NCBI RefSeq assembly: GCF_014648995.1
Contig: NZ_BMSE01000001.1
Coordinates: forward strand, 868,001-932,000
Reading direction: 5' to 3'
Length of the DNA stretch: 64,000 nt
Source: Streptomyces massasporeus
GTDB taxonomy: Bacteria > Actinomycetota > Actinomycetes > Streptomycetales > Streptomycetaceae
Below the pieces are notes generated by a model. That model did not search any database. It worked only from the letters and a program-made list of their open reading frames with translations, and was not told the DNA's origin. The position numbers and the translations under genes are program-made. Shown piece after piece: positions 28,241 through 38,060 of the stretch. Position 1 is the stretch's first letter. Every line of letters starts with the position of its first letter.

Positions 28241-28942
28241 TCAGACCGGCTGGCCCACCGGCCGTATGACGACGGTGTTGACATCGACACCAGCCGGCTG
28301 GCGGATCGCCCAGACCACCGAGTCGGCGATCTGCCCGGCCGTGAGGAGATGGCCGGGCGGGAGGCTGCCGTAGGAGTCCCAGAAGGGGGTCTCCGTCCGG
28401 CCCGGCGCGACCAGGGTGACGCCCACGCCCCACTCGGTCACCTGCCGCCGGGTGTTCTCGGCGAGCCCGGTCACGGCCCACTTCGTGGCCCCGTAGAGGT
28501 TGCCCGGTCCGTGCACGAACCCGGCGACGCTGCCGACCAGCACGATCCGGCCGCGGGTCTCCTTCAGCGCGTCGATGGACGCCCGGATCAGCAGGGCGGG
28601 CCCGAGGACGTTGGTCAGCACCATGTCCCGCCAGCCGTCCGGATCCCCCTCGGCGACCGTGTCGTGGGTGGCGGAACCGGCGTTGGCCACGACGGTGTCC
28701 AGCCGTCCGAACGCCTTGAGGGTGCTGTCCACCGCCGAGCGGACGTCGTCGTACACGGCGGTGTCGCCGACGAGCGTCAGCAGCCCGTCGGGACGTCCCA
28801 GCTCCTCGGCGAACGCGCGCAGCCGCTCCTCCCCCCGGCCGGTGACGGCCACCCGGTGCCCGGCGTCCAGCAGTTGCCGGGCGACCGCGGCGCCGATCCC
28901 GCTGCCTCCGCCGGTGATGAGCGCGACCTGAGAGTCGGACAT
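28241..28942 (-). CDS. Short-chain dehydrogenase/reductase
   Basis: The 233-residue product is a classical SDR. It has the cofactor motif TGGGSGIG (residues 10-17), NAG in VVANAGS, and catalytic Ser138, Tyr150 and Lys154 (YGATK). ATG 28942 gives the standard MSDSQVALITGG start; longer in-frame extension reaches into the neighbouring methyltransferase gene and is not credible. The substrate is unknown. An AGCGCT-centred imperfect palindrome lies 50 bp upstream (28993-29009). Confidence 0.88.
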   Translation of the reverse strand: MSDSQVALITGGGSGIGAAVARQLLDAGHRVAVTGRGEERLRAFAEELGRPDGLLTLVGDTAVYDDVRSAVDSTLKAFGRLDTVVANAGSATHDTVAEGDPDGWRDMVLTNVLGPALLIRASIDALKETRGRIVLVGSVAGFVHGPGNLYGATKWAVTGLAENTRRQVTEWGVGVTLVAPGRTETPFWDSYGSLPPGHLLTAGQIADSVVWAIRQPAGVDVNTVVIRPVGQPV

Positions 28943-29039
28943 GGATTCCCCCTGTGATGTGGGCCGGTGTGCGATGCCGGGGAGTCCATCAGTTGAAGCG
29001 CTCTCGAAGTCAAGGGCCTTGAATCCAGGGGGCGGGGAG

Positions 29040-29969
29040 CTACGCGGGCCGGACCGCCGTGTGCACGGTGTGGGCCTCCAGGACGAACACGTCCGGGCGG
29101 CGGTGCAGGCCGGCCTCGTCGTCGGGATCGAGAAGGCGGTCCACGGTCGCGAGGTCCTCCGCGTCGAGCCCCTCGGCGAGCTTGTCGCGCATGAACGACA
29201 GGGACGCCACGACATACGCACGCGCCCGGTCCGAGGCGGGAGCCGGAAGGTCGAGCAGGAAGCTGTGCGTCCTCGTGTGCTTCAGACCCGCGGCGGCCAG
29301 CAGGGCAGGCCAGTCCTCCGTCTCGGCGACATGCCCCGGCAGGTCCGTGCGCATCCGGGTGAACCACTCCGCCTCCATCGCGTCGATCCGCGCCTGGAGA
29401 CCGGGCCGGCCGATGCCGAAGTCGCGCGGCAGGAACCGCAGGGGCAGACCGCCCTCCATGAGGGCGAGCGTGCCGCCAGGTGCCAGCCGGGCCGCGAACG
29501 CGGCGAGCGCGGCCCGCTGGTCACCGAGGTGGTGCAGGCTGCGGCTCGCCCACAGCAGGTCTGCGGGATAGTCCAACTCGCCGAGCACATCCGGTAGTTC
29601 ACCGGTCAAGGTGCCGAAACGGTCGGCGACTCCCTGCCGCCCGGCCCGCGCCCGCGCTCGTTCCAGCAGCGGCTCGGAGCCGTCCACGGCCACGATCCGC
29701 GCGCCGGGGAACGTCTCCGCGAACAGGCACGCCACGACACCCGGCCCGCTGCCCACGTCGACGATCAAGCCCGGCTCGGTCACCTCCTTCGCGAGCCAGC
29801 CCAGCGCCCGTTCGTACAGGGACGCGAACAGTTCCGCCGAGGACTCCAGCATCGGGCCCATCTCGGCCCAGTCGAGGTCGGTGTGCTCGTGATGGTGGGA
29901 ATGCGCGGGCTCGTGCTCGTGATGGTGGGAATGCGCGGGCTTGTGCTCGTGGTCGTGGTCGTGCGCCAT
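29040..29969 (-). CDS. Class I SAM-dependent methyltransferase with His-rich N-terminal tail
   Basis: The 309-residue product has a methyltransferase core with the SAM-binding loop LIVDVGSGPGVVACLFAE, the acidic motif IVAVDGSEP and WASRSLHHLGD. Before it lie about 29 residues that are roughly half histidine (MAHDHDHEHKPAHSHHHEHE and a repeat of it), produced by a 30-bp DNA duplication. Such tails bind Ni, Zn or Cu in metallochaperones. Whether this one regulates the enzyme, stores metal or marks a metal-linked substrate is unknown. The methyl acceptor is not predictable. Confidence 0.82.
   Translation of the reverse strand: MAHDHDHEHKPAHSHHHEHEPAHSHHHEHTDLDWAEMGPMLESSAELFASLYERALGWLAKEVTEPGLIVDVGSGPGVVACLFAETFPGARIVAVDGSEPLLERARARAGRQGVADRFGTLTGELPDVLGELDYPADLLWASRSLHHLGDQRAALAAFAARLAPGGTLALMEGGLPLRFLPRDFGIGRPGLQARIDAMEAEWFTRMRTDLPGHVAETEDWPALLAAAGLKHTRTHSFLLDLPAPASDRARAYVVASLSFMRDKLAEGLDAEDLATVDRLLDPDDEAGLHRRPDVFVLEAHTVHTAVRPA
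29883..29942. repeat. Two 30-bp direct repeats encoding a His-rich decapeptide
   Basis: Units 29883-29912 and 29913-29942 differ at one base. A degenerate partial third unit follows. Each encodes PAHSHHHEH plus Glu or Lys in the methyltransferase tail. Confidence 0.9.
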
Positions 29970-30050
29970 GGTGGTCAGCCTCTCGCTCGGATGCGGTCAG
30001 CGTGCGCCGACGCACCGATCGGAGGCCAGTGCTGTTGCCGGTCCCGCAAA

Positions 30051-30078
30051 ATCCGCCGGGGCGGGAGCCCCGGCGGAT
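30051..30078 (-). terminator. Terminator of the GH6 cellulase gene
   Basis: ATCCGCCGGGGC (30051-30062) and GCCCCGGCGGAT (30067-30078) pair over 12 bp with a GGGA loop. On the minus strand the stem is followed by TTTT, a classic intrinsic terminator 20 bp past the stop. Confidence 0.85.
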
Positions 30079-30098
30079 CAGCGGATCAGTACAGCCGG

Positions 30099-31820
30099 TC
30101 AGGACAGCGGCGGGTACGCGTTCTGCACCAGCTGCCGGAACTGGGCGGAGAACCAGTGCCCGGACACCGGCGCGTCCGGCAGGGCACCGGACATGTTGTT
30201 GTTGTTCCGCGGGTTGCCCGTGTAGGTGGGGTCGCACATGCGGTCGAAGCCCTTGCCCTCATCGTTCGGGATGGCCTTGCTCGACCCGTCGGACTCACCC
30301 GGCGGCTTCATCCACACGTAGGCGTCGATCCCGGCGGCCGGGGCGGCCTTCGGCCGCTCGCCGAGACCCGCTCCGGACTGGTTGCACCAGTTGCCGGCGT
30401 TGAAGCGACGGTCGTATCGCCCGCCGTCGACGTAGGTGTCGACGCTGGTCGTCGCGCCCGGTCCGGTGGGCCGTGCGGCGCCGCCCCAGCCGTTGCGGGA
30501 GGTGTCGATCAGCATGCCGATGTTCGAGTCGAAGCCCGCCGAGACCAGTTGGTTGCGGAAGGCCTGGGCGTAGGACAGCTCGTCGAGGTAGCGGTTCCAG
30601 TCGACCCACTTCGACTCGCGGACGGACTTGCCGCCCACGGTGTCGTTGATGGTGAAGTTGTTCTCCTTCAGGGCGCTGTAGTTCGCCGTGTTGGTGATGA
30701 AGCCGTGGACGTCGTTCACCGTGGCGCCCTCGGCGGTCGCCGCCTCCTTCATGATGGTGGCGGTGGGGCCGAAGTTGTCGTCCCAGCCGATCCAGCCGTG
30801 GTGCCCGGCGTCGACGTAGTTGTAGACGTTGGGCACGTCGCCGAGCTTGTTGAGCGCGTAGCCGACGCCCTTGACGTAGTTGCCGTTGGCCTTCATCACG
30901 TCGCACTGCGGGACGGCCGTCGGGCGGCTGCCGGTGTTGGTGACGAGGTTCGGCAGCGAGTCGATCTCGACCGTGGTGACGATCCGCAGCGAGGCGTACT
31001 TCGAGTCGGCGAGGATCGCCTTGATCGGGTCGATGTACTCCGTCTTGTAGCGGCCGATCTCGTCAGCCTTCAGCTCGCCGTTGGAGGCGAGGGCGGAGCA
31101 GTCCCGGCCGGGCAGGTTGTAGATGACGAACTGGACGACGAGTTCGCCGGAGCCCTTCTGGCGCAGCGCCTCGTCGAGGTGGGCGCGCAGGCCCATCTTG
31201 CCGCCGGCGCCGTTGATCGCGGCGATGCGGTCCAGCCAGACACCGGTCGGCTGGCCGGAGACCCGGCTGCCGCCCGGCTCGGCCGCGGCGTTCGCGGACC
31301 ACTCCGGGTTCACGTACACCTTGGCGCCCTCGTAGGGGTTGTTCACGCGAGTGGACGGTCCCCCCGGGTCCGGCGGATCCGTGGGGCCGCCGGGACCGCC
31401 GTCGTCGACGTTGCAGGTCGCGCCGTCGAGGGTGAAGGTGGCCGGGATCGCGTTGCTGCCGCTGTAGCTGCCCTGGAAGCCGAAGCTCACCGAACCGCCG
31501 GTCGCCAGCTGGGCGTTGTAGGTCTCGTTGGCGGCGGTGACGGCGGCACCGCTCTGGCTCAGCTTGGCGTTCCAGCCGCTGGTGACCTTCTGGTTGCCGG
31601 CGTACGACCACTTCAGCGACCACGAGGACTTGGCGGCGCTGTTGTTGGTGACGGTCACGGCGGCGGTGAAGCCGGTGCTCCACTGGTTCTGGATCTTGTA
31701 GTCGACGGTGCAGGGGACTGCGGCGATGCCGGCACTGCCCGGGTCGACGGCGAACGCGGTGCCGGTCGCGCCGGTGACCAGGGCCATGGCGGCCAGTAAC
31801 GCGGTTCTCGTACGGCTCAT
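30099..31820 (-). CDS. Secreted GH6 cellobiohydrolase/endoglucanase with N-terminal CBM2
   Basis: The 573-residue product has a signal peptide (residues 1 to about 24), a CBM2 cellulose-binding module (CTVDYKIQNQWSTGF to ATCN, about 34-137), a Gly/Pro/Asp linker (GGPGGPTDPPDPGGP), then a GH6 barrel. Catalytic-region motifs include VVQFVIYNLPGRDCSALASNGE and VTTVEIDSLPNLVTN. GH6 enzymes cut cellulose with inversion, often processively from the non-reducing end. ATG 31820 is chosen for the leader; upstream in-frame codons lie in the promoter. Codon 8 is TTA (31797-31799). It diverges from the GH48 gene across a CebR-box promoter. Confidence 0.92.
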   Translation of the reverse strand: MSRTRTALLAAMALVTGATGTAFAVDPGSAGIAAVPCTVDYKIQNQWSTGFTAAVTVTNNSAAKSSWSLKWSYAGNQKVTSGWNAKLSQSGAAVTAANETYNAQLATGGSVSFGFQGSYSGSNAIPATFTLDGATCNVDDGGPGGPTDPPDPGGPSTRVNNPYEGAKVYVNPEWSANAAAEPGGSRVSGQPTGVWLDRIAAINGAGGKMGLRAHLDEALRQKGSGELVVQFVIYNLPGRDCSALASNGELKADEIGRYKTEYIDPIKAILADSKYASLRIVTTVEIDSLPNLVTNTGSRPTAVPQCDVMKANGNYVKGVGYALNKLGDVPNVYNYVDAGHHGWIGWDDNFGPTATIMKEAATAEGATVNDVHGFITNTANYSALKENNFTINDTVGGKSVRESKWVDWNRYLDELSYAQAFRNQLVSAGFDSNIGMLIDTSRNGWGGAARPTGPGATTSVDTYVDGGRYDRRFNAGNWCNQSGAGLGERPKAAPAAGIDAYVWMKPPGESDGSSKAIPNDEGKGFDRMCDPTYTGNPRNNNNMSGALPDAPVSGHWFSAQFRQLVQNAYPPLS

Positions 31821-32069
31821 GAGTGGGGGTCCCTCTTCCGTTGGGTTCCTTGCGATTTCCGCGGTTCCGTGGGGGGTTGAGAGGTGCGGTGAGGCTTTCG
31901 CGGGCATGGCGGAGCCGATGCGGGCGCCGTACGCGGCCGACGCGGGGCGTGCAACTGTCGCCGCACACGGGCGTCTCGCGCCGGCGGCGGCTCAAAGTAC
32001 TGAACGCGGGGGGTGTCGCATGAGCGACTCCTTGCAGGTCGGGCGTGCCGTGACGGACGCGTCGACTGA

Positions 32070-32083
32070 TGGAACCGCTCCCA
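32070..32083. promoter_or_regulatory. Second, imperfect CebR box (12 of 14)
   Basis: TGGAACCGCTCCCA differs from the palindrome TGGGAGCGCTCCCA at two positions. It lies 250 bp upstream of the GH6 start, and both boxes are followed by CTGG. Confidence 0.6.
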
Positions 32084-32212
32084 CTGGTGTCAAGGAAGGT
32101 AGCGCCAAGTGACAGTAAAGAACAGGGGAGTTGCTGACTTTTGCTCAACGCGGGGCGTCGAATCTTTTCGACTCTTCAAGGACCTTGACCAGTACCTGAC
32201 GCGTCCGCACTA

Positions 32213-32226
32213 TGGGAGCGCTCCCA
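32213..32226. promoter_or_regulatory. CebR operator (perfect)
   Basis: TGGGAGCGCTCCCA is the perfect 14-bp palindrome recognised by CebR, the cello-oligosaccharide-responsive LacI-type repressor of streptomycete cellulase genes. It is 48 bp upstream of the GH48 start. The rest of the 453-bp divergent region 31821-32273 holds the two promoters and no gene that I can support. Confidence 0.88.
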
Positions 32227-32273
32227 CTGGTTCAAGCCTTGACTTCTCCGAGCCGCAAGGAGGAACCAGCACC

Positions 32274-35192
32274 ATGCATCCCCCACCCCGGAGACGCGGA
32301 GCGGTACGGCGGTTGTGGACCGCCGCCCTCGCAGCTCTCGCGCTTCCGTTGACGATGCTCTCCTCGGGGTCGACTCCCGCACAGGCAGCGGCACTCCAGT
32401 GCAGTGTCGACTACAAGACGAACGACTGGGGCTCCGGTTTCACGGTGGACCTGACCCTCACCAACCGCGGCACGGACGTCATCGACGGCTGGACGCTGAC
32501 CTACGCCTACGCCGGCAACCAGAAGCTGGGCAACGGCTGGAACGGCAGCTGGACGCAGTCCGGCAGCACCATCACCGTGAAGAACGCCTCCCACAACGCG
32601 CGGGTCGCCGCGGGCGCCGCCGTCTCCACCGGTGCCCAGTTCTCCTACAGCGGCAGCAACACCGCGCCGACGTCCTTCTCGGTCAACGGCACGCCCTGCA
32701 CCGGCGCGCACCAGCCGCCGATCGCCGTGCTGACCAGCCCGAGCGCGGGCGCCGTCTACACCCAGGGCCAGGCGGTGCCGCTGGCGGCGACCGCGGCCGC
32801 CGCGGACAACGCCACGATCAGCAAAGTGGAGTTCTACGACGACACCAAGCTGCTGGGCACCGACACGAGCGCGCCCTACACCCTCTCCGTCTCGGACTTG
32901 ACCGTGGGCAGTCACTCCCTGGTGGCGAAGGCGTACGACAGCACGGGCGCCTCGGCCGACTCCACCCCGGTCGGCATCACCGTGGCCTCCGGCCCGACCG
33001 TCGTCGCCTCGCCGCTCCAACTGGGCGTCCAGTCGGGCAAGTCGGGCACCTACGAGGTGAAGCTGTCCAAGCAGCCCACCGCCAACGTGACGGTGGCCTC
33101 GGCCCGGGCGAGCGGCAACTCGGGGCTCTCGGTCTCCTCCGGCGCCTCGCTGACCTTCACGCCGCAGAACTGGAACACCGCGCAGAAGGTGACCGTCACC
33201 GCCGCGAACTCGGGTACCGGATCGGCCGTGTTCGAATCGACGGCAGCGGGCCACGCCAAGGCCTCGGTCACCGTGACCCAGCTGGCGGCGGCGAAGGTGT
33301 ACGACGCCCGCTTCCTGGAGCTCTACGGGAAGATCACCAACCCGGCGAACGGCTACTTCTCCCCCGAAGGCATCCCGTACCACTCGGTGGAGACGCTGAT
33401 CGTCGAGGCGCCGGACCACGGCCACGAGACCACGTCGGAGGCGTACAGCTACCTCCTGTGGCTCCAGGCCATGTACGGCAAGGTGACGGGTGACTGGTCG
33501 AAGTTCAACGGCGCGTGGGACCTCATGGAGAAGTACATGATCCCCACCAAGGCCGACCAGCCGACCAACTCCTTCTACAACGCCTCCAAGCCGGCCACCT
33601 ACGCGCCCGAGCTGGACACGCCGAACGAGTACCCGGCCAAGCTCGACACCGGTGTCTCGGTCGGGTCCGACCCGATCGCGGGCGAGCTGAAGAGCGCGTA
33701 CGGCACGGACGACGTCTACGGCATGCACTGGCTGCAGGACGTCGACAACGTCTACGGCTACGGCAACTCCCCCGGCAAGTGCGAGGCGGGCCCCTCGGAC
33801 ACCGGCCCGTCCTACATCAACACCTTCCAGCGCGGCGCGCAGGAGTCGGTGTGGGAGACGGTGCCGCAGCCGACCTGTGACGCCTTCAAGTACGGCGGTA
33901 AGAACGGTTATCTGGACCTGTTCACCGGTGACGCCTCCTACGCCAAGCAGTGGAAGTTCACCAACGCGCCGGACGCCGACGCGCGGGCCGTGCAGGCCGC
34001 CTACTGGGCGGACCTGTGGGCGAAGGAGCAGGGCAAGGGCTCCGCCGTCTCCGCGACGGTGGGCAAGGCCGCCAAGATGGGCGATTACCTGCGCTACTCC
34101 ATGTTCGACAAGTACTTCAAGAAGGTCGGCAACTGCGTCGGGCCGTCGGCCTGCCCGGCGGGCACCGGCAAGGACGCCTCCTTCTACCTGATGTCCTGGT
34201 ACTACGCCTGGGGCGGCGCCACCGACACCAGTGCCGGCTGGGCCTGGCGCATCGGCTCCAGCCACGCCCACGGCGGCTACCAGAACCCACTGGCGGCGTA
34301 TGCACTCGGCAACTACGCTCCGCTGAAGCCGAAGTCGGCGACGGGTGCGGCGGACTGGGCCAAGTCCATGGACCGGCAGCTGGAGTTCTACCGCTGGCTG
34401 CAGTCGAGCGAGGGCGCCATCGCGGGCGGCGCGACCAACAGCTGGGCGGGCCGGTACGCGACCCCGCCCGCCGGCAAGTCGACGTTCTACGGCATGTACT
34501 ACGACGAGAAGCCCGTGTACCACGACCCGCCGTCCAACCAGTGGTTCGGCTTCCAGGCGTGGTCCATGGAGCGCGTCGCCGAGCTGTACCAGCAGACGGG
34601 CAACGCCAAGGCCAAGACGGTCCTCGACAAGTGGGTCGACTGGGCGCTGTCCAAGACCACGTTCAACCCGGACGGCACGTTCCGGATCCCGTCGACGTTG
34701 CAGTGGTCGGGTCAGCCCGACACCTGGAACGCCTCCAGCCCCGGCGCCAACAGCGGGCTGCGTGTCACCGTCGCCGACTACACCAACGACGTCGGTGTGG
34801 CGGCCGCGTACGCCAAGACCCTGACGTACTACGCGGACCGCTCCGGTGACACGGAGGCCGCGGCGGCGGCGAAGAAGCTGCTGGACGGCATGTGGGACAA
34901 CCACCAGGACGCCCTCGGGATCGCGGTCCCGGAGAACCGGGCCGACTACAACAGGTTCGACGACCCGGTGTACATCCCGAGCGGCTGGACGGGCACGATG
35001 CCGAACGGTGACGCGATCAACTCGTCGTCGACGTTCGACTCGATCCGGTCCTTCTACGAGGACGATCCCGCCTGGTCGAAGATCGAGAGCTATCTCTCGG
35101 GCGGCGCGGTGCCGTCGTTCACGTACCACCGGTTCTGGGCCCAGGCGGACATCGCCCTGGCCATGGGCTCGTACGCGGAGCTTCTCGAATAG
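32274..35192 (+). CDS. Secreted GH48 reducing-end cellobiohydrolase with CBM2 and Ig-like domains
   Basis: The 972-residue product has a signal peptide (to about residue 38), CBM2 (about 41-142), a bacterial Ig-like domain (about 146-235) and a second beta-sandwich (about 240-335). The GH48 (alpha/alpha)6 catalytic domain runs from about residue 340 to the end. GH48 marks include [31 protein letters not shown] with the proton-donor Glu, [14 protein letters not shown] and YYAWGGA. It degrades crystalline cellulose processively and works with GH6. AAGGAGG lies upstream of the ATG; earlier in-frame codons cover the promoter. Confidence 0.93.
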   Translation: MHPPPRRRGAVRRLWTAALAALALPLTMLSSGSTPAQAAALQCSVDYKTNDWGSGFTVDLTLTNRGTDVIDGWTLTYAYAGNQKLGNGWNGSWTQSGSTITVKNASHNARVAAGAAVSTGAQFSYSGSNTAPTSFSVNGTPCTGAHQPPIAVLTSPSAGAVYTQGQAVPLAATAAAADNATISKVEFYDDTKLLGTDTSAPYTLSVSDLTVGSHSLVAKAYDSTGASADSTPVGITVASGPTVVASPLQLGVQSGKSGTYEVKLSKQPTANVTVASARASGNSGLSVSSGASLTFTPQNWNTAQKVTVTAANSGTGSAVFESTAAGHAKASVTVTQLAAAKVYDARFLELYGKITNPANGYFSPEGIPYHSVETLIVEAPDHGHETTSEAYSYLLWLQAMYGKVTGDWSKFNGAWDLMEKYMIPTKADQPTNSFYNASKPATYAPELDTPNEYPAKLDTGVSVGSDPIAGELKSAYGTDDVYGMHWLQDVDNVYGYGNSPGKCEAGPSDTGPSYINTFQRGAQESVWETVPQPTCDAFKYGGKNGYLDLFTGDASYAKQWKFTNAPDADARAVQAAYWADLWAKEQGKGSAVSATVGKAAKMGDYLRYSMFDKYFKKVGNCVGPSACPAGTGKDASFYLMSWYYAWGGATDTSAGWAWRIGSSHAHGGYQNPLAAYALGNYAPLKPKSATGAADWAKSMDRQLEFYRWLQSSEGAIAGGATNSWAGRYATPPAGKSTFYGMYYDEKPVYHDPPSNQWFGFQAWSMERVAELYQQTGNAKAKTVLDKWVDWALSKTTFNPDGTFRIPSTLQWSGQPDTWNASSPGANSGLRVTVADYTNDVGVAAAYAKTLTYYADRSGDTEAAAAAKKLLDGMWDNHQDALGIAVPENRADYNRFDDPVYIPSGWTGTMPNGDAINSSSTFDSIRSFYEDDPAWSKIESYLSGGAVPSFTYHRFWAQADIALAMGSYAELLE

Positions 35193-35230
35193 CCCCCGCC
35201 GGGCGCTCCGCGGGTTGGGCCGTGGTCGAC

Positions 35231-35271
35231 TGCGGGTCCGTCGTGGCTGGTCGCGCAGGTCCCCGCGCCCC
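35231..35271. repeat. Dispersed intergenic repeat, copy 1
   Basis: This 41-bp segment (core TCGCGCAGGTCCCCGCGCCCC) matches 54305-54345 at 35 of 41 positions. Both copies lie just past the 3' ends of plus-strand genes (GH48 and DedA). Confidence 0.75.
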
Positions 35272-35408
35272 CAAGAAGCAGGTGCGTCCGAAGCTCTGCG
35301 TTCGTGGTCTCGTCACCTGACGGCGAGGCCGACCCGGCCGGGCGGCTCCCCTCCGCACGGGGAGCCGCCCGGCCCTCGCACGTCCCCCCTCACGGAAGGA
35401 CCCCCACC

Positions 35409-38060
35409 GTGCGAAGAACCCGTATTCTCACGGCCGTGCTGGCGCTGGCGGCCGGTCTGCTGTCGGGTGCCCCCACCGCCCTGGCCGCCGATCCCCCGGC
35501 GCCGAAGCTCGCCGCCGACACCTACACCTGGAAGAACGCCCGGATCGACGGGGGCGGGTTCGTACCGGGCATCGTCTTCAACCGTTCCGAGAAGAACCTG
35601 GCCTACGCCCGCACGGACATCGGGGGTGCCTACCGCTGGCAGGAGTCCTCCAAGACCTGGACGCCGCTGCTGGACTCGGTCGGGTGGGAGGACTGGGGGC
35701 ACACGGGCGTGGTCAGCATCGCGTCCGACTCCGTCGACCCGAACCGGGTGTACGCGGCGGTCGGGACGTACACGAACAGCTGGGATCCGAAGAACGGCGC
35801 GGTCATGCGCTCCGCCGACCGGGGCGCGAGCTGGCAGAAGGCGAACCTGCCGTTCAAGCTCGGCGGCAACATGCCGGGGCGGGGCATGGGCGAGCGGCTG
35901 GCCGTCGACCCGAACCGCAACAGCGTGCTGTATCTCGGGGCGCCCAGCGGCAAGGGGCTGTAGCGGTCGACCGACTCGGGGGCCGGCTGGTCGCAGGTGG
36001 CGAACTTCCCCAACGTCGGCAACTACGCCCAGGACCCGAGCGACACGAGCGGCTACGCGTCCGACAACCAGGGCATCGTCTGGGTCACCTTCGACGAGTC
36101 CACGGGTACGGCCGGGAGCGCCACGAAGACGATCTACGTCGGGGTCGCCGACAAGGACAACGCGGTGTACCGGTCGACGGACGCGGGCGCGACCTGGCAG
36201 CGGCTGGCCGGGCAGCCCACCGGCCACCTCGCCCACAAGGGCGTCCTGGACGCGAAGAACGGCTACCTCTACCTCGCCTACAGCGACAAGGGCGGCCCGT
36301 ACGACGGTGGCAAGGGCCGGCTGTGGCGGTACGCGACGGGCACGGGGACCTGGACGGACATCAGCCCGGTGGCGGAGGCGGACACCAGCTACGGCTTCAG
36401 CGGGCTCACCGTGGACCGGCGCAAGCCGGGCACGGTCATGGCGACCGCGTACAGCGCATGGTGGCCGGACACGCAGATCTTCCGCTCCACGGACAGCGGC
36501 GCGACCTGGAGCAAGGCGTGGGACTACACGTCGTACCCGAACCGCGAGAACCGCTACACGATGGACGTCTCGTCCTCGCCGTGGCTGACCTGGGGCGCGA
36601 ACCCGCAGCCGCCCGAGCAGACACCGAAGCTGGGCTGGATGACCGAGGCCCTGGAGATCGACCCGTTCAATTCCGACCGCATGATGTACGGGACGGGTGC
36701 GACGGTCTACGGCACCGAGAACCTCACGAACTGGGACGGCGGAGGCAAGTTCGCCATCAGACCGATGGTGCAGGGCCTGGAGGAGACCGCGGTCAACGAC
36801 CTCGCCTCTCCCCCGTCGGGCGCCCCGCTGCTGAGCGCGCTCGGTGACATCGGCGGCTTCCGGCACACGGACCTGACGAAGGTGCCGTCGATGATGTTCA
36901 CCCAGCCGAACTTCACGACGACCACCAGCCTGGACTTCGCCGAGTCGAACCCGAACACGGTGGTGCGGACGGGCAACCTGGACTCGGGGCCGCACATCGC
37001 GTTCTCGACGGACAACGGCGCCAACTGGTTCGCCGGGACCGACCCTTCGGGTGTGAGCGGCGGCGGCACGGTCGCGTCGGCGGCCGACGGCACCCGGTTC
37101 GTGTGGAGTCCCGAGGGGGCCGGTGTCCACCACACGACGGGCTTCGGCACGTCGTGGCAGGCCTCCGCCGGGATCCCCGCCGGGGCGATCGTCGAGTCGG
37201 ACCGGGTCGACGCGAAGACCTTCTACGGCTTCAAGTCCGGGAAGTTCTACGTCAGTACGGACGGCGGGGCGACGTTCAAGGCGTCACCCGCGAGCGGCCT
37301 GCCCGGCGGCGACAGCGTCCGCTTCAAGGCGCTGCCCGGCGGGAAGGGCGACGTGTGGCTGGCGGGCGGTGCGGCGGACGGCGCGTACGGGCTGTGGCAC
37401 TCCACGGACGGCGGGGCGAGCTTCACCAAGCTCTCGAACGTCGAGCAGGCCGACACCATCGGCTTCGGCAAGGCCGCCCCCGGCGCCTCCTACCAGACCC
37501 TCTACACCAGCGCGAAGATCGGCGGCGTACGCGGCGTCTTCCGCTCCACGGACAAGGGCGCGAGCTGGACCCGCGTCAACGACGACGCCCACCAGTGGGG
37601 CTGGACGGGCGCCGCGATCACCGGCGACCCGCGGGTGTACGGCCGTGTCTACGTCTCGACGAACGGCCGCGGCGTCCTCTACGGCGACAGCTCCGGCGGC
37701 ACCACGGACCCGGGGCCGGGCCCCGACCCCACACCGACCGGCGCCTGCGAGGTCACCTACAAGATCACCAGTCAGTGGTCGGGCGGCTTCCAGGCGGACG
37801 TCCGGCTGACCAACACCGGCACCCGCCCCTGGACCGGCTGGTCCCTCGCCTGGACCTTCACCGACGGCCAGAAGCTGAGCCAGGCGTGGAACACCGAGGC
37901 GGCACAGTCGGGTTCGACGGTGACGGCGAAGAACGTCGCCTGGAACGCGAACGTGGCGGCGGGGTCGTCGGTGAGCTTCGGGTTCACCGCGAGCCGCTCG
38001 GACACGAACGCGAAACCGGCCGCGTTCAAGCTGGGTGAGCAGACCTGCGCGGGTGCCTGA
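35409..38060 (+). pseudogene. GH74 xyloglucanase with CBM2, interrupted by an in-frame amber codon
   Basis: From GTG 35409 (GGAAGGA upstream) the frame gives a signal peptide (to about residue 28) and the start of a GH74 propeller (NARIDGGGFVPGIVFN, ARTDIGGAYRW with the conserved Asp). It stops at TAG 35961-35963 after 184 codons. The same frame resumes directly (RSTDSGAGW) and runs to 38060 through the rest of GH74, a Pro linker and a C-terminal CBM2. GH74 proteins normally read GLWRSTDSG here, so a single TGG to TAG change explains the break. Intact, it would be 883 residues. The GTG at 35997 could restart translation but without a signal peptide. Could be a true nonsense mutation or a sequencing error. 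Confidence 0.88.

Noticed and set aside
28993..29009. CebR box upstream of the short-chain dehydrogenase
   Set aside because: It matches the palindrome at only about 10 of 14 positions and the gene has no link to cellulose, so another LacI-type or chance sequence is as likely.
35961..35963. Amber codon read as pyrrolysine or other recoding
   Set aside because: No structure or family precedent supports recoding in GH74. The conserved Trp at this position makes a simple TGG to TAG change the better explanation.
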